Origin: Ignavibacteria bacterium
GTDB taxonomy: Bacteria; Bacteroidota; Ignavibacteria; Kapaibacteriales; UBA961
Direction: 5' to 3'
DNA: 64,000 nt
NCBI GenBank assembly: GCA_016720145.1
Contig: JADJXV010000003.1
Location: 1-64,000, forward strand
A program made the translations under genes and the position numbers. The notes below the pieces were generated by a model. That model saw only the letters and a program-made list of their open reading frames with translations, was not told the origin of the DNA and did not search any database. Position 1 is the stretch's first letter. Each line of letters opens with the position of its first letter. Below, in pieces: positions 1-8,805 of this stretch.

Positions 1-927
1 AGTCCGGATATTCAAGAGATAATGTATCAGCTAATGTACGACTTCGAGAAATATTTAATGATTGTGAATGTCCTGCTGTAATTTTATAACTCAGCGCATC
101 CCAAGCACCTGCATGACGAGCATCAAAACGCATAGTCTTGTAATCACCTGCCAAAAACGATACCTTCGAGCCCAATACTTCCCGTGGAGAGTACGATGTC
201 ATATTTAATACTCCATTGAATGCATTAGCACCATATATAAAGCCGCCGCCGGACCTCGCACCATCTCAATTCTCGAGAATTCATCGAGAGGCAATTGAAA
301 TGAATTCCATTCCGTCGCTCCAATTTGCTGGAGCGCTACATCTCGCCCATCGACTAAAATGAGCAGGCGGCGATTGGTACTGTTGTTGAAGCCTCGGGTG
401 TTGACATTAAAGTCTGTTGTTCCGTTCTGCACCACATCGACGCCGGTCATACCTTCAAGCGCGCGACCTAATTGATTACCACGAGCGGCACGCTGTATCT
501 CAACCGGGGTGATAACGGTAACAGCGGCAGGAGTTTCCGTGATTTTCTCTTTTCGTTTGCTCGCTCCATAGACCACGACTTCATCAAATTTTGTCTCAGG
601 TACTTCCATCGCAAAGGATACATCGCTTGTTGTTTTGCCTTCCCAGACGACGATATGTTCTTTGACAATCGTACGTTTACCGATTTGGGAAATGATCATT
701 GTATGTTCACCTGCCGGTACATCAGTCACTGTATAGTTTCCATCACTTTTTGTCAAAGCTCCTCGCGAGGTACCTTTGACTTGTATCCGAACGGATTTCA
801 GTGGAGTATTTGTTTCTTTGTCGGTAATCGTACCTGTAATTATTCCACCGGCGAGTGCCTCAAGCAGAGCGGCAGAAAAGACGACCACAAGGGTCATTGC
901 AAAGCGAAATAGTCTAATTGATTTCAT
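1..927 (-). CDS. TonB-dependent receptor, N-terminal part (runs off window; 2-nt frameshift)
   Basis: Outer-membrane TonB-dependent receptor. The start is the ATG at 927 (MKSIRLFRFAM), preceded by AGAAAG; an in-frame GTG at 936 is less likely. A signal peptide covers about residues 1-27. A carboxypeptidase-regulatory-like beta-sandwich follows (GTITDKETNTPLKSVRI), then a plug domain (EIQRAARGNQLGRALEGMTG, LILVDGR, IEMVRGPAA). After RGPAAALY the frame breaks in a TATATA run at about 231-239. The expected plug motif GANAFNGVLNMTSYSPRE lies two bases out of phase, and that frame stays open to base 1. The uninterrupted part is therefore only about 240 residues of a normal 700-1000 residue receptor. 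Ligand unknown. It lies downstream of the AhpD-like genes on the same strand with a 138-nt gap, so co-transcription is uncertain. Confidence 0.85.
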
Positions 928-1065
928 AAAAATCACTTTCTAGATAATAAATAACTCTATATAATTTAAATTCTTACGATACATTTTTATCAAATTGAAC
1001 ATAAAATACCCAACCCATGCTTATGGGGAAAATTTAATCGAATTTTGGGGGAATATTTTCTCTAT

Positions 1066-1620
1066 TTATGAAAGAGGAATTGGCATTGGAGGCGTTAGAT
1101 AGCCGGTCTGCGCTCGCTGCTTTCCAATCATATCATAAATATTTTGGTCATCCGGAGCATACGTACCAAGTCCATCGACATAGCGATTGAACATACAAAA
1201 AGCTGCTGCTATCAATACTGTATCATGAATTTCTATGTCTGTTGATCCATGTTTGCGGGCCGCTACTGATTCAGTTGTTACTTCTTTACCACTAATTTGT
1301 ACTTGACCTGCTATGGTCAACAGGGCTTTCATTTTATCACTGACCGCTGCATCTTGAAGATTACCGAGGACAGATTCGATAGTTGTACCGGCATCGCCCA
1401 AAAGATGTTTTGCAATTGCGCCATGTGTGGAAGCACAATATTTACAATGGTTTCGGCGGGAAACGTACGTTGCGATTAGCTCACGTTCGCCCTTCGAAAG
1501 CGTCGAGGGAGCTTGTAATAGCTGCTCGGCTAGAAGATTCAGTGGATGGGCGGTTTCCGGGCGGAAAGCCATGAGCCCGCGAATTCCGGGCATATTTTCG
1601 GGTACTGGTATATGTGCCAT
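1066..1620 (-). CDS. AhpD-like carboxymuconolactone decarboxylase family protein, paralogue 1
   Basis: Small all-helical CMD/AhpD-fold protein, about 184 residues. The start at 1620 (MAHIPVPENMPGIRGLMAF) is chosen because both neighbouring paralogues begin with the same MAHI-V-E--PGI-GL pattern; the frame stays open upstream but without homology. The AhpD-type redox centre is visible as ELIATYVSRRNHCKYC followed by a histidine four residues later (CxxC...H). Proteins of this family use the two cysteines for peroxide reduction or alkylhydroperoxidase activity, and some annotated 'peroxidase-related enzymes' have no known substrate. It is the last of three tandem copies, 28 nt after the middle one, so probably one operon. 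The substrate cannot be read from sequence. Confidence 0.85.
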   Translation of the reverse strand: MAHIPVPENMPGIRGLMAFRPETAHPLNLLAEQLLQAPSTLSKGERELIATYVSRRNHCKYCASTHGAIAKHLLGDAGTTIESVLGNLQDAAVSDKMKALLTIAGQVQISGKEVTTESVAARKHGSTDIEIHDTVLIAAAFCMFNRYVDGLGTYAPDDQNIYDMIGKQRAQTGYLTPPMPIPLS

Positions 1621-1648
1621 TTGAATGATAATTTTATAGTAAATGTTA

Positions 1649-2215
1649 TTAATTTTCAGGTGGATAGACTGTATAGCCGCCTTCAGGACGTACATATCCT
1701 CGCTCGACCAAACGCTTAGCCAGGGTGGTGTAGAATGATGAGTCAGTCGGAGTAAAGCTAGCTAATCCATCGACATAACGATTGTAAAGACAAAACAGAG
1801 CAGCGATAAGTACGGTATCATGTAATTCAATATCCGTCGCTCCGTGCTTTCTTGCCAGTGCAATATCTTCATCGGTGACATTTTTACCACCGCGCTGTAC
1901 TTTACCTGCTATTATCAGCAACACTTTGAGTTTATCACTTATTGGCGCTTGTGACAAATTCCACTTGACAGACTCAACAATTTCAGTATTTCCGAGAAGT
2001 AAATTAGCCGTTGCTGAATGTGCGCTCGTACAAAAAATACATTCATTCAAAAATGACACATACGTAGCTATAAGTTCTCGGTCAGCTTCGGTCAATGTCG
2101 ATGGACCTCTTAATAGAATCTGCGTCAATTCCCGTATTGGTTTAGAACTATCAAGTCGAAATTCCAATAATCCGGTAATTCCCGGTAATCCTTCCTGGAC
2201 TGCTATATGAGCCAT
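1649..2215 (-). CDS. AhpD-like carboxymuconolactone decarboxylase family protein, paralogue 2
   Basis: Middle of the three tandem paralogues, 188 residues, starting MAHIAVQEGLPGITGLLEF at 2215. It keeps the redox motif ELIATYVSFLNECIFC plus the following histidine (TSAH). It also shares the C-terminal block ATDIELHDTVLIAALFCLYN-RYVDGLASFTPTD with its neighbours, although part of its surface has diverged strongly from paralogue 1. Gaps of 27-28 nt on both sides indicate one transcription unit with the genes at 2243-2785 and 1066-1620. Likely a cytoplasmic thiol-dependent peroxidase-like enzyme; three diverged copies suggest different substrates or a hetero-oligomer, which is inference. Confidence 0.85.
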   Translation of the reverse strand: MAHIAVQEGLPGITGLLEFRLDSSKPIRELTQILLRGPSTLTEADRELIATYVSFLNECIFCTSAHSATANLLLGNTEIVESVKWNLSQAPISDKLKVLLIIAGKVQRGGKNVTDEDIALARKHGATDIELHDTVLIAALFCLYNRYVDGLASFTPTDSSFYTTLAKRLVERGYVRPEGGYTVYPPEN

Positions 2216-2242
2216 AATTTTTCCTAAATGAAGTTGATATTA

Positions 2243-2785
2243 TTATTGAATAGGTGGTACATATCCGACCTCAGCCATTCTCTTACCCATTTCCGAATAA
2301 GTTGAAGGGTCTGTTGGTGTAAAGCTTGCCAAGCCATCAACATAGCGATTGAACATTGAAAATGTAGCCGCTATCAAGACTGCGTCGTGGATCTCCATAT
2401 CGGTTGCCCCAAGTGAGCGGGCACCTGCTATGTCCTCATCAGTTACTATGCGACCACCTTTCTGCACTTTGCCGGCTATCACAATGAGAGCTTTGAGCTT
2501 CTCACTAATCGGTGCGTTCGTTGGGTTTTCCATCACTTTATCGACAATTTCAGAATCTTCTCCTAGGAGGTGGCGTGCTGCTGCAGCATGACTCATCGTA
2601 CAAAAAACACATTCATTTTTAGAAGAAACATACGTAGCGATGATTTCTCGTTCTGCCTCAGTAAGCGTTGAAGGAGTGCGCAATAGTGTCTGCGCTAATT
2701 CATAAAGCGGCTTGCCGGTCTCCGGGCGGAAATTGACGAGTCCTCGAATCCCGGGCAATCCCTCTTTAACAGGTATATGTGCCAT
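2243..2785 (-). CDS. AhpD-like carboxymuconolactone decarboxylase family protein, paralogue 3
   Basis: First transcribed of the three tandem paralogues, 180 residues. The ATG at 2785 (MAHIPVKEGLPGIRGLVNF) is preceded by AAAGGTAAC, a usable ribosome-binding site, which supports this start over an upstream in-frame one at 2824. Redox motif EIIATYVSSKNECVFC with TMSH following, as in AhpD. It lies 80 nt downstream of the reconstructed end of the MFS transporter, in the same direction, so the regulator-transporter pair and the three enzymes may form one long unit. Closest to paralogue 2 in the C-terminal RYVDGLASFTPTDPS block. Confidence 0.85.
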   Translation of the reverse strand: MAHIPVKEGLPGIRGLVNFRPETGKPLYELAQTLLRTPSTLTEAEREIIATYVSSKNECVFCTMSHAAAARHLLGEDSEIVDKVMENPTNAPISEKLKALIVIAGKVQKGGRIVTDEDIAGARSLGATDMEIHDAVLIAATFSMFNRYVDGLASFTPTDPSTYSEMGKRMAEVGYVPPIQ

Positions 2786-2865
2786 AATGTTACCTTTAGT
2801 AAAACTTATAAATATCTGAATCAATTTGAATTGTGAGAAGTATAATCAATACATCTCACCTGATT

Positions 2866-4106
2866 TTATTGGGGTAATACTCGGTCCTTGGTTTCTTTCG
2901 CGAAAAATATCACCACAAAACCAATCAAATACGCATACGAAAAGACAAAAACGGCGTTGTTGTATCCTCCCAACGTCACGACTATCATTCCTACAAAAAC
3001 ACTGCAATTGCCGTAACAATTCTCCCAATATTAAAACAAAATCCCGTCGCTGTTCCGCGGATAATCGTTGGGAAAAGTTCTGGGATATAATTGGTCATCA
3101 CGCCTTGTCCAAGTCCAAAAAATAACGAGAGGATTCCAATTTCGATGAATAAAGGAACTGAGATTGAGCTGTTCGTTTTATACAAAAGTATAGATGCTAT
3201 AAAACATCCTAGGAAACTCATAAGCAGTGGCTTTTTTCGTCCAAGAGTATTACTGAGGAATCCTGCAAAAAACGTCCCTACAATCCCGCCTAACCCAAGT
3301 AACATCATTGCCATGCCACGTTCTTTCTGTCCATTGGCATCTTCGCTGAGCAGACTCTGAATCCACGTCGGAAGCCAGGAGAAGGTAGCCCAAAGACCGA
3401 CGAGCATTGTGCCGAACATCATAGAAGCAACAATGAAATTGCGACGATTATCAGTGTTGACAAGCGTAGAAATTTGAGAAATTCGATTAGTACTTTTTGT
3501 TTGTGCATTCTTCCATAATGCTGTATCTTTCATAATAATTGCAACTACAGCGATCATGACAATCGGCGAAGATCCTGCCCAAAATGCTGTTCGCCAATCA
3601 GCAATAAAATAATTAACAGCACCGGCAGAAACAATACCGACGGCATAAGAATTCGCTAATATTCCTAGTGCTGTTGCGCGTGATTTGTCCTTCCAAATTT
3701 CAGCGATAAATGTAGTCGTAATGACAAGTGTTGCTCCAATTCCGGCTCCCGTTATAAATCTGGAGATGACAAGTAATTCCCACGAACCCGCTACAGCTGC
3801 TATTGCTGTAGGAAATGTAGTCAGGAAAATCGCTATCATAAGTGCCCGCTGACGACCGATTTTGTCGGCTACAATACCGAGACTTATTCCACCTATAGTC
3901 CATCCTATTAAAAACAAAGCACTTACATAAGAGCCAACCGAACTCACCATCTCTGCATCATTTGTGCCTGTCAGCTCTTTCACCGCCACCGACAAGTATA
4001 ATGTCATCAGCGTCGAGGCAACACCGGCAAACATACTTATGATCCAGCATAAGATGTACATTTTCCAACGGTATGAGGAATCGATAGCTTCATTTTGTAT
4101 GTTCAT
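2866..4106 (-). CDS. MFS transporter (sugar/aromatic-acid type), with a 1-nt frameshift near the C terminus
   Basis: Major facilitator superfamily permease in the inner membrane, about 413 residues when repaired, with twelve hydrophobic segments. Family signatures visible: GISLGIVADKIGRQRAL (loop 2-3, the DxxGRR-type motif), FITGAGIGATL in helix 4, and FLSNTLGRKKPLL in the second half. Its start overlaps the regulator's stop (ATGA at 4103-4106), so the two are translationally coupled. The frame ends early after RIVTAIAVFL because of a five-base homopolymer at 2995-2999. With one more base it continues FVGMIVVTLGGYNNAVFVF and on through a twelfth helix to a stop at 2866. Substrate unknown; the closest-looking relatives transport sugars or aromatic acids. 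Confidence 0.85.
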
Positions 4107-4699
4107 TTTACACCTCCGCTTGGCTTGGCGAGCTTGCGTCGAATACGGCTGAGTGTTTCCGGTGTAATACCGAGGTAGGAAGCGATATGATATTGAGGGG
4201 CTCTTTGAAGAATTTCTGGTGATTGGATAAATAGCTTTTGATAGCGGTCTTCGGGTGAGTCTAATAAAAATGATGCTTCTCGTTCTTCTTTTTGTTTATA
4301 GCGTGCTTCAGCAGTCATGCGACCTATTTCCTGCCAACATGAATGTCGGCAGAACAGTTCTTGATTATCACGGTAAGTAAGAGTTAACAAACGGGTTGAC
4401 TCCAATGCCTGGATACTGTAAAGTGAAGGTGTCCGTGAAATTATACTCGTATATGCACTTACATGCGAATGCTCGGAAAAGAAATCTCTGACGACGTCTT
4501 TCCCTTCTTTCACATAGTATGAACGCATAAATCCTTGGGTAATAAAGGCATATTCATGAGCAATCTGTCCCTCCGTCACCCAATGACTATTCTTAGGAAT
4601 GAATTTTTCGATTAATCGTGCTGCAAACCAATCCCATTCTTCATTGGGAATAGTAGTCAGAGAAGCATAATACTTTTTAATAATATCTAATGTGTCCAT
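4103..4699 (-). CDS. Crp/Fnr-family transcriptional regulator
   Basis: Cytoplasmic regulator of about 198 residues with an N-terminal cyclic-nucleotide-binding-like beta-roll (WVTEGQIAHEYAFITQGFMR) and a C-terminal helix-turn-helix (QYHIASYLGITPETLSRIRR). No cysteine cluster for an Fnr iron-sulfur centre is visible, and the usual RxSxx phosphate-binding cassette of cAMP receptors is poorly conserved, so the ligand is unknown. This architecture is common in Bacteroidota for single-domain-sensor regulators of adjacent transporters. The ATG at 4699 is chosen; a GTG at 4747 would add 16 residues without family similarity. It overlaps the MFS gene by 4 nt and is the likely regulator of it and of the AhpD-like genes. 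Confidence 0.85.
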   Translation of the reverse strand: MDTLDIIKKYYASLTTIPNEEWDWFAARLIEKFIPKNSHWVTEGQIAHEYAFITQGFMRSYYVKEGKDVVRDFFSEHSHVSAYTSIISRTPSLYSIQALESTRLLTLTYRDNQELFCRHSCWQEIGRMTAEARYKQKEEREASFLLDSPEDRYQKLFIQSPEILQRAPQYHIASYLGITPETLSRIRRKLAKPSGGVK

Positions 4700-4907
4700 C
4701 AATTCGCTATTCGGGAGTAAAGCATGATTCGCACGGGCAATAGTCACGGCAAATCGAAAAACATTAGTTTTGAGTGTGATTACGTAAAGGTAAGCAGTGC
4801 AAAGATAGGAAATATATACTCAAAGCGGCTTGATAAAAGTCAATAAATTCATTGAGTTGTGAATGAATTATATTCCGGAATTTAGAAATGTCCTGTTATC
4901 TGTTTTG

Positions 4908-5541
4908 TTATTTACTTGTTTCAATAAAACACCCAACTGCATCTGTACGCTTGACTTTGACCGGTGCAAGAATGAAGTATAGAAAGCAATGCATCTTTGA
5001 GTTCATGCGTGGTTGCTGCATAGCGTTTACGTCCGATTTCGGGAAAGAGATTATCAATTCTCCCCTGATACATCACATCACCGGTCTGTGAAAGGACAAT
5101 GACCTCGGGTGTAACTCGCGCTTTCAATATGGATGTAATATGTTGTGAACTATCGATTAACAAAGGGAAAGTAATTCCATACTTTTTTGTGAATGCGACA
5201 ACCGAATCAATTTCAATGGAACTACTTGGAAATACTCCATAAAATTGAATGTTTTTGTTCGAATATTCAGTCCATAACGACTTCAAAGTCGGTGTGTATT
5301 TCTGACAAATCGGACAGGATTCCGAGAGAAAGACCAGTACTGTTGCTTTATTATTCAGAAAGGATGAACATTTAAATTCTTGTCCTTCTGAAGTTGAAGA
5401 TATAATTTTGAATATGTCTGTTACTCTTTCTGATACAACATCTTGTGCATATATCATATTAGAAAATAGACATATCAAAAGTGAAAGAAATATGTTCGTT
5501 CTAATATGAAAATGACTTGATAATTTGAGGACTTTATACAT
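4908..5541 (-). CDS. Secreted thioredoxin-fold redoxin (AhpC/TSA-like), frameshifted near the C terminus
   Basis: Exported thiol-disulfide protein, about 210 residues. A signal peptide ends near MIYAQ. The thioredoxin-fold active site is SESCPICQKYTP (CxxC), with the cis-proline in RVTPEV. The frame reads into an unlikely tail (SCTGQSQAYRCSWVFY). One base out of phase at about 4965-4985 gives LAPVKVKRTDAVGCFIETSK ending at 4908, the C-terminal AVGCFI block that redoxins of this group carry. I therefore place a 1-nt indel there. The ATG at 5541 is chosen over a TTG at 5553. Probable role: periplasmic redox or metalloprotein maturation. No operon partner is obvious; a terminator lies just upstream. 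Confidence 0.75.
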
Positions 5542-5552
5542 TGAAATACACA

Positions 5553-5582
5553 ATAAAAAAGCGTTAGAAATAATTCTAACGC
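5553..5582 (-). terminator. Rho-independent terminator after the acidic hypothetical gene
   Basis: Inverted repeat GCGTTAGAA/TTCTAACGC (9 bp stem, 4 nt loop) followed on the minus strand by six T residues. It lies between the stop of the 176-residue gene (5607) and the redoxin start, and so ends the gatA transcription unit. Confidence 0.85.
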
Positions 5583-5606
5583 TTGTGTTTATAATTCACA
5601 AACTCG

Positions 5607-6137
5607 TTATTTATTGAGACAATCGAGCATAGTCTTAAGGGTAATAAAAATACTTCCTTTATTTTCAGGTGAAATTTCCGGAGCATCTTCCATTTCTGCT
5701 GTTTCTTCTTCATCTTCGTCCTCTTCTTCATCGGCCATAAGCATTGCGCTCAGACTACCTAATATTTCAGGTTGCGGATAATTACTATACATTTCCTGTA
5801 CGACGGCAAGACCATCACCATCAGACTCACCTTCGAGAGATTGGAGCATCGTCACGTTTGCTTCCTCTTGTTCGATGAGATCATCCCACAATATTGTTGG
5901 CAAAAGCGGATTAGCACTTTTCATTGATTCATAGACGACGAGTCCGAGGCAAATCTGAAAATTAACTTCAGCATCCGAAAATTCATCAGGTGCACTTTCT
6001 AAATATTCATATAAATCGGGCTGTTCAATTGCTAATTTTTCGATAGCATCGCTGAGCTCTTCCGGCTCATATTCAGATACTGCATCCCATACTTCTTCTA
6101 CTTTGTCTATCGATACTTTGTTCAAATCAAATCTCAT
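5607..6137 (-). CDS. Acidic protein of unknown function downstream of gatA
   Basis: 176 residues, strongly acidic, with an almost pure Asp/Glu run (MADEEEDEDEEETAEMED, about residues 132-150). The rest is predicted helical (KVEEVWDAVSEYEPEELSDA, QPDLYEYLESAPDEFSDAEV). No signal peptide, membrane segment or catalytic motif is visible, and I recognise no family. The ATG directly abuts the gatA stop codon (TAA then ATG at 6138/6137), so it is translationally coupled to gatA and ends at the terminator at 5553-5582. An acidic cytoplasmic accessory or scaffold protein would fit; this is a guess. Confidence 0.7.
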   Translation of the reverse strand: MRFDLNKVSIDKVEEVWDAVSEYEPEELSDAIEKLAIEQPDLYEYLESAPDEFSDAEVNFQICLGLVVYESMKSANPLLPTILWDDLIEQEEANVTMLQSLEGESDGDGLAVVQEMYSNYPQPEILGSLSAMLMADEEEDEDEEETAEMEDAPEISPENKGSIFITLKTMLDCLNK

Positions 6138-7568
6138 TTACATTCTTTCCTTAAAAAGTCCATAAAAATAATGGGCAAATTGTAATAATCGCTCATCCTC
6201 AAAATTCTTAGCCTGCAATTGCATACCTATCGGCAAATTACCGGAAGATTTACCTGCCGGAATTGAAATTGCCGGCACACCGGCTAAATTCGCAGAAACA
6301 GTAAAATAATCAGATAAATACATTGAAACTGGATCTGCCGTTTTCGATCCACGCTTGAAAGCAGCCGTCGGGGTAGTCGGCAAAAAAAGTACATCTGCTT
6401 TACTGAAAATATCATTATACCCGTTGAGTATAAGTCTTCTTGCTTTCTGAGCCTTACGGTAATATGCATCGTAATGTCCGGATGAGAGTACATACGTGCC
6501 AAGCATGATGCGACGCTTCACTTCATCTCCAAAACCCTGTGATCGCGTAAGTATTGTAATATCATCGTCTTCATTGACTTGTTCAGCTCGAAAACCATAC
6601 CGCACACCATCGAATCGTGCTAAATTTGACGATGCCTCAGCAGTTGCAAGTATGTAATAAGTCGGGATCCACGCATTACTTGCCGGAATTTCTAACGTGA
6701 CTATAGTTGCACCGACACCTCGCAAAATATCCAAACATTGATTATAGACTCTCAATACATCCTCATCACAACCGGCAAGCTCACTCTCAGGCAAGACTGC
6801 AACCGTAAAAGTCTCAGGCATTGGCGAGGATAGTTTCTCAAAAGACATCGTCGGAGATAGTGGCGCTGAGGTACTATCATGCGAATCATGTCCGCTAATT
6901 GCATCAAATAATCGAGCGGTAGTCTCTACATCTTGTGCCAAGATTCCAATCTGATCGAGCGATGAGGCAAATGCAATTAACCCATAACGAGAAATACGAC
7001 CATAGGTTGGCTTGAATCCTACGACACCGCATAAGGCAGCGGGCTGTCGAACAGATCCTCCCGTATCCGAACCAAGTGCGGCATGTACGAGTCCGGCAGC
7101 AACGGCTACAGTCGAGCCGCCTGATGACCCACCGGGAACTAAATCTTGTCCAAGTGGATGCTCCACATAGCCATACGCCGAATTTTCGTTGGAGGATCCC
7201 ATCGCGAATTCATCGAGATTTGTTTTCCCAATGATAATTCCACCATTGGCTTTGATACGCTCGACGACGGTTGCATCATAGACAGGAATAAAATCATCCA
7301 ACATTTTCGACGCGCAAGTCGTTCGAATACCACGAGTTGATATATTATCTTTCAACGCAACAGACATGCCCTCAATAAGTCGGGGAGAATTGTTTGAGAA
7401 TTGATGATCAGAGACTTTAGCATGTTCCAGAGCTTGTGACTCAGCTATAGTAAGAAATGCATTAAGATGCTTTTGCGATTGAATTTCTGAAATGGTATCG
7501 TGTGTATTGCCGTGAACAGTGGTGGTGCCCTCAAGAGCAGATGTCCGAAATGTAGAATAAGAAGTCAT
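6138..7568 (-). CDS. gatA: Aspartyl/glutamyl-tRNA(Asn/Gln) amidotransferase subunit A
   Basis: Amidase-signature subunit of the GatCAB complex, which converts Glu-tRNA(Gln) (or Asp-tRNA(Asn)) to the amidated form using ammonia from glutamine. About 476 residues, the usual size. The Ser-cisSer-Lys triad is present: Lys in VALKDNISTRG, the cis-Ser and nucleophile in VPGGSSGGS and GSDTGGSVRQPAALCG. The conserved C-terminal part SVSANLAGVPAISIPAG is present too. The ATG at 7568 is chosen; an upstream TTG at 7574 adds only two residues. gatB and gatC are not in this window. It heads a two-gene unit with the acidic gene at 5607. Confidence 0.95.
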   Translation of the reverse strand: MTSYSTFRTSALEGTTTVHGNTHDTISEIQSQKHLNAFLTIAESQALEHAKVSDHQFSNNSPRLIEGMSVALKDNISTRGIRTTCASKMLDDFIPVYDATVVERIKANGGIIIGKTNLDEFAMGSSNENSAYGYVEHPLGQDLVPGGSSGGSTVAVAAGLVHAALGSDTGGSVRQPAALCGVVGFKPTYGRISRYGLIAFASSLDQIGILAQDVETTARLFDAISGHDSHDSTSAPLSPTMSFEKLSSPMPETFTVAVLPESELAGCDEDVLRVYNQCLDILRGVGATIVTLEIPASNAWIPTYYILATAEASSNLARFDGVRYGFRAEQVNEDDDITILTRSQGFGDEVKRRIMLGTYVLSSGHYDAYYRKAQKARRLILNGYNDIFSKADVLFLPTTPTAAFKRGSKTADPVSMYLSDYFTVSANLAGVPAISIPAGKSSGNLPIGMQLQAKNFEDERLLQFAHYFYGLFKERM

Positions 7569-7669
7569 AGTCAAAATGAGAGTCTAATCAATTAGAATAA
7601 ATTATGTAGCAAGTAATTCAATATGTTATGAGAGATATAACTACTACTGCGAAATGACACTATCTCAGT

Positions 7670-8127
7670 TTATCCATCAAATATAGTATCGTCGAATACT
7701 TTTTTAACGGGTGTTGAATTTTTTACCTTTGTAACACCCCTAGGAACGGATGATACTGCCGGTTTAGGAGTGATTTCGGTTCTATATTCTCGACAATTGT
7801 CAATGTTTGTTCAGATGTAGGTATGATTGGTTCTGCTTCAATAGCCGGGAATTGATGTTCTGTCTCAAATGATGGCTTCGTATAACTATTGATTGAATCA
7901 TCAATTACAGGTTTTGGGGCTATGTGTACTGTCTCCTGTACTTCTGTCATTTTTTCGACATCCGACGACAAGTCACGCATTTGCTGTTTGAGATCTTCCT
8001 GGGCTTGGCGAAATTGACGCAACCCCTTGCCCACTGAACGCATTACTTCAGGGATTTTTTTGGGTCCGAAGAGCAGAAGTACTGCTACAAATATGAGAAG
8101 GAGTTCTCCGCCACCTACATCAAACAT
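7670..8127 (-). CDS. Sec-independent translocase protein TatA/TatB-like, frameshifted
   Basis: Membrane component of the Tat twin-arginine translocase. The N-terminus shows the TatA/B pattern: a short hydrophobic helix (GGGELLLIFVAVLLLFG), the hinge FGPKKIPE, then an amphipathic helix (VMRSVGKGLRQFRQAQEDLK). A long variable charged tail follows. Residue 2-8 context and the long tail favour TatB or a long TatA. Near 7774-7776 (a three-base homopolymer) the frame changes. The printed frame ends in SLLNRQYHPFLGVLQR, while one base out of phase gives TPKPAVSSVPRGVTKVKN and a lysine-rich end stopping at 7670, more typical of these tails. Repaired length about 152 residues. A second Tat protein is encoded at 8622-8789. 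Confidence 0.75.
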
Positions 8128-8137
8128 AATTTAACCG

Positions 8138-8618
8138 TTATTTTTTAACAATGTTTTGTCGTGCAAAGGCAATATAATCAGTGACTTCCGGCTCTTTCCC
8201 ACTATCACGTACACATTTTGCAATCTGAGCACGATGATGAGTAGAATGGTTAAGTACATGGGTCACAATATCTTGCACGCTGTTGATAAATTCAGCACCT
8301 GTAGTTGTCGTGTAGCGTATTGGATAGGCAATTTCATTTTTGGTCAAATTACCCAAATACTCGCGCCAGAAATCGTTGAATTCTTCGGACATACGACTAC
8401 ATTCTTCAATTGTATTGAGAGGAAATATTTCGATGTCAGGTGGAATATCCTCTCCAATTAACCGCATAAGCCATACTTTTTGACTAAGAAAAATATGCCC
8501 CATGAGCTTCAATGGTTTTTCAGCGTCTTTTGGTTTTTAACTGCTTAATTGATGCAATCGTAGCTTCATTTGCCCACGTATCGTAGGTAAATTGTCGTAA
8601 ATAATGTGCAATGTCCAT
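8138..8618 (-). CDS. DinB-like four-helix-bundle protein, frameshifted near the N terminus
   Basis: DinB/YfiT-type metal-binding helical-bundle protein, about 159 residues when repaired. Metal-ligand-like histidines: GHIFLSQKVWL in helix 2 and HVLNHSTHHRAQI in the third helix region (HxxxH). The intact start is MDIAHYLRQFTYDTWANEA at 8618 with a strong GAGGTG site located inside the end of the tatA gene. After SIKQL a five-base homopolymer at 8534-8538 shifts the frame; removing one base restores KPKDAEKPLKLMGHIFL. The enzymatic role is unknown; relatives are often thiol-dependent transferases. It lies between two Tat genes, with only 10 nt to the downstream one. Confidence 0.8.
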
Positions 8619-8621
8619 AGT

Positions 8622-8789
8622 TTACACCTCTTTTTTTGTTTCTTCTTTGTCTTCGACAGTCGCAGCTTTTTTGAATTCTTTCAGTCCTGAACCAAGCCCT
8701 TTCATCAATTCAGGTATTTTTTTTGCACCGAAGAATAATACTATTGCCAAAGCAATGATAATTAATTCCGGAGTTCCTAATCCAAACAT
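8622..8789 (-). CDS. tatA: Sec-independent translocase protein TatA
   Basis: 55-residue TatA: MFGLGTPELIIIALAIVLFF forms the transmembrane helix, FGAKKIPELMKGLGSGLKEF the hinge and amphipathic helix, and a short charged tail ends KEETKKEV. This is the usual TatA size and composition. It forms the protein-conducting part of the twin-arginine pathway in the inner membrane. The stop codon is 3 nt before the dinB-like start and its last codons supply that gene's GAGGTG ribosome-binding site, so the two are coupled. A longer Tat-like protein follows at 7670-8127; no tatC is in the window. Confidence 0.85.
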   Translation of the reverse strand: MFGLGTPELIIIALAIVLFFGAKKIPELMKGLGSGLKEFKKAATVEDKEETKKEV

Positions 8790-8805
8790 ATTATATCTCC
8801 TCTGT

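Noticed and set aside
1066..2785. Single large gene split by errors
   Set aside because: Each copy has its own start, stop and CxxC motif, so they are three paralogues rather than fragments of one gene.
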